Assembly (NCBI GenBank): GCA_961205875.1 | Contig: OY540810.1 | Coordinates: 11,780,001 to 11,844,000 of the forward strand | Source: Sialis fuliginosa | Taxonomy: Eukaryota > Arthropoda > Insecta > Megaloptera > Sialidae | DNA length: 64,000 bases | Direction: 5' to 3' | Shown here: piece by piece, positions 46,231 to 58,073 of the stretch | How positions within the stretch are numbered: position 1 is the stretch's first letter | How the letters are laid out: every line of letters begins with the position of its first letter | Notes under the pieces: model-generated | What the model saw: the letters and a program-made list of their open reading frames with translations, nothing else | Told to the model about the DNA's origin: nothing | Databases searched by the model: none | Position numbers and translations under genes: made by a program

Positions 46231-46599
46231 AGTCTTCACTGCCGGGTTAACTAACTGTCATTTAGTTTAAATCTACGTTTACATTTTGTATCGTATTATC
46301 AACAACCAAGGATAATACATTTAATTAAAGGGATTTGAAATTTTCTGCACTATGTTTTTACAACGCATATTATGTACATTTTTCATTGAAAGCTTAAATA
46401 TTGATTTAAATCACGTTGGTAATATACCAAATCTTTTTTCTAAGAGAATTTAGCGTTAAAGGAGCATTATATTGGTTTATATTAGTCGCAAAAATAATCT
46501 AAAAAAAATAATTTTGAAGTTGAAATTTAATTTTTTTTAAACTTTTGAATTTAATTTTGCTCCCTTGCAAATATCCGAAGGATAAGAAAAGCTATGTTA

Positions 46600-47170
46600 T
46601 CATTTCTCAAAGCAAAAAAAAATTATCTGATTTAAAAATTTCCATTGCAGGTCAAGACACACTTTTCTTTCCATGTCTGTCTGTCTGTGTGTCGGTCCCT
46701 TAAATCCTTGCCATACGTATAACTCATGAACCTCTAGTGATATTAATGAAATTTAGTTTATCGATTGAGTCTTTTTAAAATATGTATGGTTCCATTTTTT
46801 TTCAAAATATCTCAATAACGTCGCATGTTACGTGAAAATTATATAGAAACTTTCAATTTTTTATAAGAAAGTTCATTTTAACTTTTGTAGTAAAATATTC
46901 CCTAATGAAGATTGACTTTGTAGTAAATTGCTTACTATAAAATTCTAGCTATCGTCAATTGTTTCGATATATGTGTTTTTAGTTTAACATTTAAAGTTGT
47001 CAATTTTGACGTGTGCATAGATTATACTTGGAAAATCAGGCACGTATTAAGAAAAACACAGAATTTATATTTTCTAATAAAATTGTACAAAAATGAAAAG
47101 ATAGTTTATCTGTATTTATTAAAATTCTTTGATAATTAACTCCCTTTGGTGAATTTAGTACGAGGAAATT
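46600..47170 (-). repeat. Dispersed repeat B, reverse copy
   Basis: 46610-46860 repeats in reverse the block seen at 8010-8270: TTCCATTGCAGGTCAAGACA, CTGTCTGTCTG, CTCATGAACCTCTAGTGATA, TCAAAATATCTCAATAACG. 47120-47165 (GATAATTAACTCCCTTTGG, AATTTAGTACGAGGAA) is the reverse of 7890-7940. The order of the two blocks agrees with one parent element. Confidence 0.55.
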
Positions 47171-47221
47171 CATTTGGCATATGTATGTTATTTTATCGTT
47201 GCTTCATTATTCTATATAATA

Positions 47222-47385
47222 CAGTAATCCCTCAATTTACGCTGTTAGTTGGTTCCACGAAAACAGCGTATAAAAATTCGCGTAATTTAATTGCTCCATT
47301 ACGTTTTGTTTTTTAAGTCTTTCCATCCTTTTTTTCCACACTTTTTCAACCGTGTAAAAGTGAATCCGCGTAAATGGAAGGATAC
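47222..47385. mobile_element. Mariner-like MITE, CAGTAATCCCTC ends
   Basis: Left CAGTAATCCCTCAATTTACGC and right GCGTAAATGGAAGGATAC are imperfect inverted copies, flanked by TA. A truncated relative (GTAATCCCTCCATTCACGCG ...TTGGTTCCA) lies at 54928-54962. 164 bp, non-coding. Confidence 0.6.
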
Positions 47386-49258
47386 TATATTTACCCTTGA
47401 ATTATCTTAATACGGTACTGTGCTCTTTTTAAAAGTTTTATTAGTACCACCTATGTATATTAAAACAACATGTCAACACGTTTAAATAAATAAATTTCAA
47501 TTGTTCTACTTTTGGTTTGTGATATATTACATAAATTTAGCAACCGCCTTTAGAAATATATATCTTGAAATGAAATATTAGTATTATTTTGTAATAAATA
47601 TAATTTTATCAGATACAGCAGCAATAGTATGATATTACACACGAACATATTAATTCTGTGTTGAAAATTAGATCGTTATAATTAGTAGCCAATGTCAAAG
47701 ATGTAAAGTTCAAAGTTAATAAATTGTAAAGGTTTTACATGCTTAACGCAGAGTTTGAAATATTTGACCTTTAACCCACGTCATAGTTGACATCATTTGA
47801 ATTGTCAGTGAGCATATGAATGGATTGATTTGATTCAGTAATTCATTTCCAATTACAATATTAATACCGTAATGGAAATAGAAAATTAATTAATGGAACA
47901 ATTATCAAATTACATGAAATTTGAATATTTTTAAATTTTATGGCATAAACATTTTAAAATACGAAAAAATAATACGCCCCCCCCCCCCCGAATTTGTCAA
48001 TATACATTCTTTAATTTAACAAATATAATAGATAAAAAATGAAAACTAACTATAATTACAAAAAATTACCTTCCTTGAATTTTTTTTCTAGGGGCGCCAC
48101 TGTGCACACATGTGTTGTTATTTATATAAATGTGTATATTTTGTATATCTCTCGAAAAGGTAGTGGGTAGGACCAGTTCAACGCAGTTCAGGTACACTGC
48201 ATTCGATGTAATAATTAAATATTAATAATTATGTTATTTACACCTACTCCTTGTTGATATGTTTATTTCGTTTTAGTAAGTTAATGGGCGGCAATGACCT
48301 TACAGAAACAACGTTGTAGTTTGTTTATTTTTGGGTGTAAGTGCATGTAATCTTCAGGGGTGTTTACGAAGTCTTTTTTTTATAATCCCATAGTTTTGCG
48401 AGAAATTAAGTAATTAAAATTTAAATTAGCAAAAATATATGAAAATAAGTTTCAGGATTTAAAATGATTTTTTATTTATTCATGTACGGCCCTTTTTTTT
48501 CAACTATGCCCAGTATTATAAAGAATTTGCTAAAGTGCAAAAGCAAATTAGCTTCTAGCTAACGTTATCTGCTAGCTATTCGCTATAAATAGTAAGTATA
48601 TGTGTGTGTCATTTAACGCATGAACAGAGCTGCGAATGAGTTTTGAAATTCAATAGTATTTTGTTTTTATATTTTTTTACGTCTTAAATGGGCATGGTTT
48701 ACAACTGATACTGACAACTGACAGCAGTTAGTGTCAGTGGATTTTATTAATTGAAATTTTTAAAAAATTCAAAAATATACGAAAATAATAATTAGGCCGG
48801 GAAGTCAGAACCGTATCAAGTAAATTTATAATTTTTATTTTCAAATTAAATTGTATAAATAAAAATAAAAATGTGAATAATAATAATTATTATTATTAAA
48901 TAATAATCAGGGACGTATTAAAAATATTTAATATTATAGTTTCTTATAAAATTATATAAAAATAAAATAGAAATGGTTACAGATATCAGATATACTATAT
49001 TGCATTGTCACCGGACTTATACACGTGTACAAAATTTCAAATCAATACGACAATTAGAAGTGGGTGAAAAGTGAGTTTTAAGATTTTCTTACAAACATAG
49101 TTACAGGACTTACAAATCAAGCGAATAAAAGCTTTGTAAAAAAGAAATCCCTATGCGTCACAACTTACAGGACACCTGTTGACATATATTGTTTTGTTGT
49201 TGCTAAATGTCTATAATTTATAGATTCTATAGCGTAGTGATTATCAGATTCTTTAAAG
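47386..49258. other. Gene-free AT-rich stretch
   Basis: No gene. Contains a run of 13 C at 47977-47989 and a short repeat AACGCATGAACAGAGCTGCGAA at 48615-48636 that also occurs at 7976-7997. Confidence 0.5.
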
Positions 49259-49626
49259 CAGTGGCGTAGATAGCTTTTTGCGATGGGGGACGATATGACC
49301 AGGTCCCGGGGCAAGTGGTGGCTGAGGGGCCTCTAAAATATACGAAACAAAAATTATTAATGTAATTTTAAATTGAATGACCTTTTTTTTTTTTTGATCA
49401 TATAATCTGTATTTAGTCTACTTATTACTAAAAAAAAAAGGTCATTCAAAATTTAAAAATAACTGAAGACCTTTTTTTTTACTCTTAATTCCCAAAATTT
49501 TCCTCTTTACTTCTACTATTTTGTTCATACTTGGGAAGTTTAAAAAAAAATCTTTGAATTTTCTCATGAAGTAAACTCATGGGGGGTGATTGATCATCTT
49601 AATCACCCCCCCTATCTACGCCACTG
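49259..49626. mobile_element. hAT-type MITE, CAGTGGCGTAGATAG ends
   Basis: Perfect inverted ends CAGTGGCGTAGATAG and CTATCTACGCCACTG enclose 368 bp. TTTAAAG flanks both sides (49252-49258 and 49627-49633). Subterminal GGGGGTGATT/AATCACCCCCC is palindromic. Same terminal type as the element at 30609-31621. Confidence 0.75.
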
Positions 49627-50490
49627 TTTAAAGTTGAAACCGTCAATTTAGTTAATATGCATACATGTTTTAGTAAAAGTAAATTATCTACGGTACCTAT
49701 TGACAAAATAACGGACTGAATACCAAATTACAGATTTCACAATAGCTAACCTTGATCACACATACACACTTCTATTTATTTCGCCTTACGTAACGGTAAG
49801 ACGTTTTGATATCGTAAATTACTTAATGTTTTATACGAATTTGAATACAATGCTATACTAGCCTCGAACTTCAAGATGTGTAGTAAGTACGACCAAAGAA
49901 CGGTTCTTAGAGTTATTATTGTTGTCTGCTCCGTTTTTATATTTTTTTATCAATATGTTTTGATAAAAAGTTGCAATGAAGTTCTTATTGAAAAATGTGT
50001 TATCTTTTTTTAAGTGGATGTGGTAATGGGTATTGAACTATGAAGGTTATTGAGTATTTTTTAAGTTGATTATTTTATCAAAAAATAATTGGGTTTTTTT
50101 ATCAGTAATATTTTTTTTTGGTACCCTTAGATTCTATAAATGATTTCCTGAGAAAGAAAAACAAATTATGATTTGATAACGAGATATAAACCTTTTTAGT
50201 TTACTGCTTTTCGTAATTTGGTTGTTATTTAAATTGAGAAGGTAGTAAATACTTACTCTTTTCAAAACATAAAGGCAGTAAAGATTATAATTTTGGCAGG
50301 TAATAAAACACTAGGATTAAATCACCCCCAAACTGTTTGCACAGTTAAGTTGGACCTGAAAGTGCTATAAACTAATGCTTTATCTCAAATAAGAAGAACA
50401 AAAAAAAATGACTTGAAAACTAAAAAAGACAAGTTTTAAAATCATTATTTAAAACTGTTAAACGACCATTTTTCAGGAAGATACAATCAT
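49627..50490. other. Gene-free AT-rich stretch
   Basis: Nothing recognisable. Confidence 0.45.
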
Positions 50491-50705
50491 CCATGTAGTA
50501 AATTCCAGCCTTGACGATGGACCCAAGCTTAGTCCAATATTGTGTTGCTTTCTCGATATTGGCCCCAGTTTAGGCCAACCTTCAGATACCGAGCTTCGGG
50601 TCACCTATTATTTACCCAAGATTGGGCCAACTCTAGGTCAGCCTTGGTACGACAAACCATTCGTATCTTGGCCCAGTGTTGGCTCCTATGTAATTACCTA
50701 CATGG
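50491..50705. mobile_element. MITE of repeated TTGGCCCA words
   Basis: Inverted ends CCATGTAGTAAATT and TAATTACCTACATGG. The interior is a GC-richer series of diverged 'ATTGGCCCCAGTTTAGGCCAA' words, with a 69-codon open frame across them that I regard as incidental. Class unresolved. Confidence 0.5.
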
Positions 50706-50789
50706 GCATTCTAAAATAACTAAAAAAAGAGAAATTTTAATTTTTTCTTAAATCTGAACTGAAATAAATAAATGGTTATTAAATTATAA

Positions 50790-50920
50790 CGCATAACCGA
50801 TGTAAAGTGACTTGTACGCATACACTATTCATCCATCTTTCTCTTATACATCTATTAACGCATATGTACCATATAGTCACTAGTCTCGCTAAAGAAGTTA
50901 CACTTCAATAAAAGACAATT
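50790..50920 (-). repeat. Repeat C fragment
   Basis: Reverse of part of 13115-13350: GCATAACCGATGTAAAGTGA, CATCCATCTTTCTCTTATAC, CACTAGTCTCGCTAAAGAAG. Confidence 0.6.
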
Positions 50921-52153
50921 TGACCGATTAGTCTGTAAATAAGCTTAACGCATAGCTTAACCCTTTCAGCCCTGAACTTTTATTAAGCAAAATAAATATT
51001 TTTTTACATTAATTATTCATTGGAGTATCCGCAGAAATATTCTCATTTTTTATGTGTAAAAACTAGGAAATCTATTTGACACGACATATTTTATAAAAAA
51101 GAAATTACAGATCAATTTATTTAAGATAATAGCTCTGCAAATATCCGGTGGCAAATGCCATCGCCAGGTTCGAAAGGGTTAAACGAAGTTTAACTGTTAT
51201 TTACTTTCATGAAGATCTAAGATCTTTTCGCAAAGTTATATCGAATACCACCAATGTCGATTTCGCTAACCACAGAATATCAGACGAGTTTGCGGTTTAC
51301 CTTAAATATATATTATAATGTGATTATCAACTAGTTTGAAAGTGAAAGAATCAAATAGTAATAGCAAATAGTTATAATAATAGATGTATTATATTTTTAT
51401 GCAATTTCCCCATTCAATTTGCTTTCATCTTCTGTACCAAAATGCGATTATCATTGCTTTCACTCTTCTATTATTTGTTTTCTAATTGTCACTCTTTATT
51501 TATTAGATCAATTTTAGGAGGATTTTATTAACTGCTAATTTGAATGTTGAATCTCTCCATATGTTTATTGAAATAAGACATTAATATACTTTTTAATTCG
51601 TTTTGTACTGACTATTTACTGCATAACGAAATTAAAAAGAAAAAGAGTTTAAAAATCAGAATTTGTTGTTCAAAACACGCGTACCCTTTGAACATTTTCA
51701 CGTACCCTTTTGTGTACGCGTACCAAATTTTGGTAAACACTGGTATATATTATCAAATAAGATCTATCTAAATATTATTATGAATTATAATTCCATGAAT
51801 AAAATGTAGATATTACCTATTGATAAAATAATATGATTGTTAACATCTGTTTTATAGAAATGTGCAAAGTTCATGGTATTATTATATTACCATTTTTACA
51901 ATGATTCTTTTGTTAAAACATATTCAAATCCATTTTTTTTGTACAGTTTTAATAATATGAATTATTTTTTTGTACTTCTACTTTTCGGCTTTTGTTTGTA
52001 TATTTTTTTCCTATGAAAGAAACTAAAAGTTTTAGTTATTCAGAGCAAATACTTGCAGCCTCTAAAACAATTCATTTGTAGCAAACTTTCTATCTTAAAA
52101 TGCAGTACGGTGATGTTTTAATTGTGTTTTATTTTCTTGTGAATTTGTTGTAG
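50921..52153. other. Gene-free AT-rich stretch
   Basis: No gene. GTACCCTTT/GTACGCGTACC words at 51681-51725 are locally repeated. Confidence 0.45.
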
Positions 52154-52245
52154 TTAGAGATACTCATAGTAAGAGTTATGTCAGCGACGCCATTTTTAGC
52201 CGAACCGGCGGTGACGCGATTCATTTAAAAATTCATTTATGTATT

Positions 52246-53341
52246 AAGGTACCTGGGGCAAATAAGGCCCATGTAAAAAAACACATTTACAATAGTTGGA
52301 TCGGTCTGGGTTTTTATGTACCCATAGAAGATACTTATACAAAACTAACTTCACACCAACTAGACTACCGCCGCGCTAACTTTTTATTTATTTATTATTA
52401 TTTTGTTCTAGATTGGTATGTCATATTTATTTACTAATACACCTATCCCCCGATTTACACGGCACTTGTTTTACACGATTTCGCTTTTACACGATCTATA
52501 AATTGACAATTAAAAAAAAACTAGTAAAAAAATGTTTATTCCGCTCCATATACGCCTATACAAAGATTTGATGGCATTTTTGAATTTTTTTCCTTCGGTA
52601 ACCTGATGAAAAGAACAGGGGATTGTAAAATATACATTTAGGGGAATTCCGGTAATCTTCATAATTGTTCCTTATGTAAAATAAATTAAATATCTACTTA
52701 TATTACTTTCATATGTTTCTTGTTTTATGAACTAAGAACAATTTTGAGTTTTTCAAGATGTCTGACTTTTGTTTTACTTAAATAAATTACTGAATCATGC
52801 AAATTTTTTTTTTTTTTTCGTTTTACATGATTTTACTTAGCAAAATCCAAGATTTTAGTTTACACGGTTTTGTGCAGAACGTATCTACCGTGTAAATCGG
52901 GGGATAGGTGTAGTTCTATTAAAAAATCATCTACAAAGAAGAAATAACGTGGCCTGGCGAGTGTTTAGCAGCTGCTATGGATAATAAATAAATATTAAAA
53001 TAAAATTATTTATTATTAATTGTTTATTTATTAGCTGTAATTAAGCCAACAATACGCCAAATGTTTTTAAAACATAGTTCCCATGCAAAAAAACAGTTAT
53101 CTGAAAATGTTTAATTTAGTTAAGCGGTCTTATTATATAATACCACCATAGTTACAACCAAAGATTCTTTTTTTTAATGTCTTAAAAATGAAAAAATCAT
53201 TTAATAAATATTGATTTTCTTACTTCTTTAGATTAATAACAAACCAAAGTTTACCAATAACAGCCTTTTTAATATAAATTACTTATTACCTGAAATATAG
53301 CATTTTTAATTAATGTGGGCCTTATTTGCCTCCGTGACCTT
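52246..53341. mobile_element. Middle element, GGCAAATAAGGCCCA ends
   Basis: AAGGTACCTGGGGCAAATAA on the left and TTATTTGCCTCCGTGACCTT on the right are inverted over about 26 bp including GGCCCA. About 1.1 kb including a 471-bp insertion; no coding frame. Confidence 0.65.
52440..52910. mobile_element. Inner mariner-like MITE
   Basis: Perfect inverted ends of 23 bp starting CACCTATCCCCCGATTTAC and ending in its complement, flanked by TA (52438-52439 and 52911-52912). Internal TTTACACGAT words recur. 471 bp, non-coding. Confidence 0.85.
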
Positions 53342-53523
53342 ATTTTTAGTAACCATAAAAAATAAAATAAACATTGAACATAATGTAATAATATGAGGTA
53401 TTGAGGTATATTTAATGATATTGATAGATAAAATCAGAAAACATAGCTGTGAGTGAGACTTGGTTACTACAATTATTCGGAAATCGATACGGGCTGTCAG
53501 AACTCTTACTTTGAGTTTCTTTA

Positions 53524-55299
53524 GGTGTAGTAAAGTAAGATTTTATATTTGGTGTTAATTCTAAAAGGAAAATGTAAATTAGGGAAGTATAATTGAAAGA
53601 ATAAAACGCGTTGTCTTGGTACGTTCAGATTATATTTGAAAAGCTTGGGTTTATGTTTTTATTTATAAACATTTTTATGGAAATGAGAATTTTCAGCAAA
53701 CAAAAGTATTTAACTTTTAAGAAAAAACTTTATTTGAAATATATGTATTTTCGAGACAAGATTGTCAGTTGTGAAATTCGTAATCGAGACAAGACTTATC
53801 TATGTCTCGTCTCGTGTGAAGTCCTAATTTTGACTGACTATAGTTCTTCTATTATTTTGCATACAATAATTAGATATTTTTTTGCACCTATTTCAATATA
53901 CCGGGTATCCCAGATTACTTTTCCAGCATGGGGATCTCAATATCTATAAGAGATACAGATTTGGTTAAATGAGATGAATTATTTGAGGGGGGGGGGGGTT
54001 ACTATATCAAAAAATCTTAATTATTCTATGTGGTTTAGACGGTATACTCAAAGAACTGAAAATTCAGAATTTCTTTAAATGGTTATAACTTTTTTGTCGG
54101 AGTTTTGTTTTCGGTTTCTTAAGGCACCTTTTTTATGTATAATTGATTGGTGTATTTAGAATTTTTATATCACTTTTCGTTTCCGAGTTATAAGTTCTAA
54201 CTTCAGTTTTATGGGCCACTATGTTGGCTATGACATTATTGAACGTGTTTGTTATTTTACTTTACAACGATATGCCACTTGCAATATTTATTTTCGAAAA
54301 TAAGTTGAAGTACTAAAAACTAGTGTTATTTATAAAGTATTTTGTTACAAACATTTAAGTAGGCCATCAGAAAAAAAATCACAATAACAACAATCAAAAT
54401 AACAAATTAATATTTGAAAAACTATTACAAAAAAATGTTCTTACTTTTTTTCGATAATAAGTATGACAAGTGACATATCGTTGTCAAGTATAGTAGAGTA
54501 AAAAACATGTTCAATGGATTTTAATATAACTTGGTTATTAATTATTTATATACTCGTATTATATCAAACATTCATAAAAAAAATTATAAGTACTTACCTA
54601 CCCACAGAATAAAATGGCTCATTTTTGAAGTAACATCAGTAGGTCTAATATGGTCGTTTTTGAACTTACAGTGAAGTAAAATTTATTTACTTTTCGAATT
54701 GACAATTTTTTTTTATGAATTGAATTGATTTTTTTTGTTCAAATTTCTGATATTTTTAGGAAATTTTCTGTCTTAAAATGTTCATGAAATTAGGAAAAAA
54801 TCAGACACCCCCTTTCATTCGAGAAGTAGATAATTCAAACATAATATTTTGGAGACTTAAAACTGCACACTCAAAGGTCCTGTATTGTTGTACTACTGTG
54901 AACATTCCCTTCATAGATTAAATATAGTAATCCCTCCATTCACGCGATTAATTGGTTCCATGAAAACAAACTATTTTTGGGCAGAACAACATTTTCGGAG
55001 TCCTCTAGTTCTATAATATATTTTAACATATCATTGCTCAAAGCACCAATTTTCGAATAACTGAAATAATGATATGGTAAGTAATTTATTTCGTGAACCA
55101 TATGTAACCATCAACACAAATTATACTGTATTACCTATATGTCTGACTGGCTGTAAAAAGGAGGATTATGTAAGATAAATCGATCATTATAAATCAGTGA
55201 AAGCTACAAAAAATGTATAGGATGTCGTAAAAATGTCCAAATAGCCATGACTGCTGATTCAATCATATGCACTTTCGTTTGCGAGCAGGTTGTATCATA
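53524..55299. other. Gene-free AT-rich stretch
   Basis: No gene; a 112-codon open frame at 53611-53949 has no recognisable domain. ATACCGGGTATCCCAG at 53899 resembles the end of the element at 62538. A run of 12 G lies at 53987-53998. A mariner-MITE fragment is at 54928-54962. Confidence 0.45.
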
Positions 55300-55470
55300 T
55301 AAAGCCGGCACTTCACATGGTGATGTAAATGTGGCAAATATTTGTTATGTTTGTGAATATTTCAAACTGGTCATCCACACATGGCGTTCAAATTTTATTT
55401 GACAAATAATGCAGATAGACCAATGCAGTTACGAAAATCACTTGCATTATTTCTTATTACTGGAAAAACG

Positions 55471-55699
55471 CTTAAACTAAAATTATACACCTTAACCACA
55501 ATAAAACAATGTCACTCGACACGTGTTTCGACTTCACAAGAAGTCCTCATCAGGAGCCTAACAGTTCCAAATATTAGGTTTGACCAAGACTGTATCAGTC
55601 TGGAACTGTTAGGCTCCTGATGAGGACTTCTTGTGAAGTCGAAACACGTGTCGAGTGACATTGTTTTATTGTGGTTAAGGTGTATAATTTTAGTTTAAG
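55471..55699. repeat. Inverted pair of hammerhead-like ribozyme motifs
   Basis: Perfect palindrome with arms of about 98 bp (CTTAAACTAAAATTATACAC...) around a 31-bp centre. On the + strand (about 55606-55664) the right arm reads CTGATGA, stem GACTTC-TTGT-GAAGTC, GAAAC, ACGT, GTC. This matches the hammerhead core CUGANGA...GAAA with a tiny stem III and a GUC cleavage site. A short outer stem (GCTC/GAGT) can form stem I. The left arm holds the same motif on the - strand. One extra G sits between the core and stem II, so activity is uncertain. Such motifs are known from the terminal repeats of Penelope-like elements; this would be a remnant of two inverted ends with no coding part. Confidence 0.55.
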
Positions 55700-55877
55700 T
55701 TGTTTCTTATAGTAAAATAAAAACATTTTGTTAAGGTAGATTTGTTAATTAGGTGATAAAGAAGATTTGTGCATATAATAAACATTGCGCAAATTCTTTA
55801 AATAATTTAGACATATGCCTTTTATTATTATTATTAAAATTTGCACAAACAAAATATTTTTTTTTACTATTAGAAAC

Positions 55878-56175
55878 TAGGGTGACCATTCATCCTGCAT
55901 TTTGGTCCATTATGACCCGCAGAACGTTCCGCATTTTGAATACTGACAGTTTTTAAAATTTGTTATTTTTAAACGAAAAATTATTAGTGAGCATTATAAA
56001 ATTTATAATATTTTAATTAAAACAAATTAATTAATAAAAAATCCCTCCACCCTCTCCAACCAAAATCTGTTTAGACCCTCCAACCGAATTCTACCTAGAC
56101 CCCCCAAAAAATATTTAACAACAAATCCTCCCTCCCTCCGACCTGCATTGCTTTCTCAAAAAAATGGTCACCCGA
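55878..56175. mobile_element. hAT-type MITE, TAGGGTGACCAT end
   Basis: Ends TAGGGTGACCA and TGGTCACCCGA are inverted. Flanks TTAGAAAC (55870-55877) and ATAGAAAC (56176-56183) match at 7 of 8. Same terminal family as 13572-13857. 298 bp. Confidence 0.7.
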
Positions 56176-56424
56176 ATAGAAACCAAAAATCATAACAACG
56201 ATTACGAGAGATAAAGAATAAGAAGAAATAAGAATTTCAATAAATGAGAAAGCCAGGTGTGGAGGGCAAAGACAAATATTTGCGTATTGAAATCCTTTCA
56301 CGATGGATTGTTTGGCAATTCGGAGCAAACTAAGTGAATATGACCATCTACACATTAGCTTATAATTGTACAAATAGGTATGACAAATATTTGTGTGATA
56401 ATACCAAGTGAAGTGTCGGCTTAA

Positions 56425-57239
56425 AGTGCATTCATTAATATAACAGATATATGTAATAATATATAATAATGTTTTTACATGTTATATCATGGGAAATATT
56501 GCAGATGGACTGTTGATCAATTATTATAACATAGATTTGCACGTAGTCAGATTTTTATTTCGAAGTGGGCTTTTTTTGAGTTTTGTCCATCAACGACGCT
56601 AATTTCATATCAGGTAAAAAATTCAGTTTTCTATGGGGGGGGGGGGGGGGCTGCTTCAGTCCATGCCCCTCCTCTTCAGTCCATGCCCCTCCTCTTCAAT
56701 GTTGCTACATGTACCAGAAAAATAACAAATAATAAATTGTAGTTTGTTTTGAATTATTACAATTTATATGACTTCGTAAACATGCTCTATACATGATTAG
56801 TCCAAATAAATACATAAAATCAAATTGAAATTACCCATATCTTCTTCCTGTATATTATCGCAAATACCAAAACATATTATTGTTATATTTGTTGATAATA
56901 TTTAATTACTCATTAAAAGTAATAAATTAGATACATACACCTACATTATTATTATTTATTATTATTTGGATATATACCTATAAATATCATACTATCGTTC
57001 TATTCGTTTTTATGAACAATTATATATAATTTATAAAATTTAATACTGTTAGTCTGTACCAATTGTATCCCTATTAAGGGTTGAACTTTAAATATTAAAA
57101 TAAACGTGTATTTTAATTTTTATAGAGAGAATTTTCCCTGAAATTCGCCTTTACAGAAGTTTATACCCCCCCCCCCCTTTAGTGGTTGAATATAGAAAAA
57201 TATCTTCAAAATGGGTGCTTACTTCATAAAAGGATCACG
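56425..57239. other. Gene-free stretch with poly(G) and poly(C)
   Basis: A run of 16 G at 56635-56650 is followed by a tandem CTTCAGTCCATGCCCCTCCT pair. A run of 12 C is at 57166-57177. No gene seen. Confidence 0.5.
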
Positions 57240-57900
57240 AAAATTATTCGTGAAGGAGTTAAAGACAGAAAGATTTTGTCTAAAATTAGTTTTTATTTAA
57301 TACTTTGAGAACCCATTGTGATACAGTAATTAAATTTAATACTCGGTTTAGTATTAAAACGTGTTATCGATAACCTTTATCAACCAATGATTATTGTGAC
57401 CATGAATGTATGAGGCCAGTGGGTCCTTTAATTTTTATCTAGTATTTTTTTGTTAAAGAGAAAAAAATCTATTAGAATTTAAACAAAGATTTTATCTACG
57501 TGGCCGTCCGCCGCCCCTTCTGAACTGGCACCCCGTCCGGTCGCCCAATCTCCCTTCCTCTCTAAAGCCGACATTGCTGTTATACATTAATAAAATAAGC
57601 AACGAACATTTATAAATATAAAAATTTCAAACATCAATCATTCTTTTTTCCAAAGCTTACTTGACTAGAATTTAATATTACACTCGTATAGTTTTGGCTG
57701 ACGTCTCGACTAAGAAACATATTTTAGTTTTCCATGGCAATTGTGATTTTTATTCAATAATGAATAAAATGCGTTGTATCTTTATTATGAGTTGTTTTAT
57801 TATCTAAGATACGAGAAACTTTGCAATCGTTTCTTAAAGAAAAAATGTTCTCCGATTTCAAAGTTTGCATCTTTCCGTTTCAGGTAAGGCAAACATATAA
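57240..57900 (+). repeat. Dispersed repeat D, copy 2
   Basis: Longest copy: the left part (TTATTCGTGAAGGAGTTAAAG...TTAGTTTTTATTTAATACTTTGAGAACCC) also matches 59343-59420, and the right part matches 15590-16010 block by block, including the GC-rich CCGCCGCCCCTTCTGAACTG core. Confidence 0.6.
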
Positions 57901-57986
57901 TTAATCGGTTTATGTTTATATGAACTTTTTTCTTGAAATATTTTTCTCGATCAACTGTTTAAGTTTGTTCCACCTGATATGACTTA

Positions 57987-58015
57987 TCCTTAATATATAT
58001 AAAGCTCAACGTCTC

Positions 58016-58073
<58 letters not shown>

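Larger units (their letters stand above)
52154..53523. mobile_element. Outer element of a triple nest
   Basis: Ends TTAGAGATACTCATAGTAAG and CTTACTTTGAGTTTCTTTAG are inverted, continuing into AGAGTT.TGTCAGC. Related solitary ends lie at 9866 and 33921. It contains the element at 52246-53341, which in turn contains the MITE at 52440-52910. Confidence 0.55.
55303..56421. mobile_element. Harbinger-like MITE carrying two insertions
   Basis: Inverted ends AGCCGGCACTTCAC and GTGAAGTGTCGGCT are flanked by TAA (55300-55302 and 56422-56424), the 3-bp TWA duplication of PIF/Harbinger elements. Inside lie the inverted hammerhead-like pair (55471-55699) and a hAT MITE (55878-56175); subtracting them leaves about 590 bp. 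GACAAATATTTGTGT near the right mirrors GCAAATATTTGTTATG near the left. Confidence 0.65.

Noticed and set aside
50542-50751. 69-codon frame (RYWPQFRPTFRYRASG...)
   Set aside because: It translates the diverged TTGGCCCA repeat units of a small inverted-end element.
53611-53949. 112-codon frame
   Set aside because: No domain, no splice context, low-complexity hydrophobic composition typical of random AT-rich sequence.
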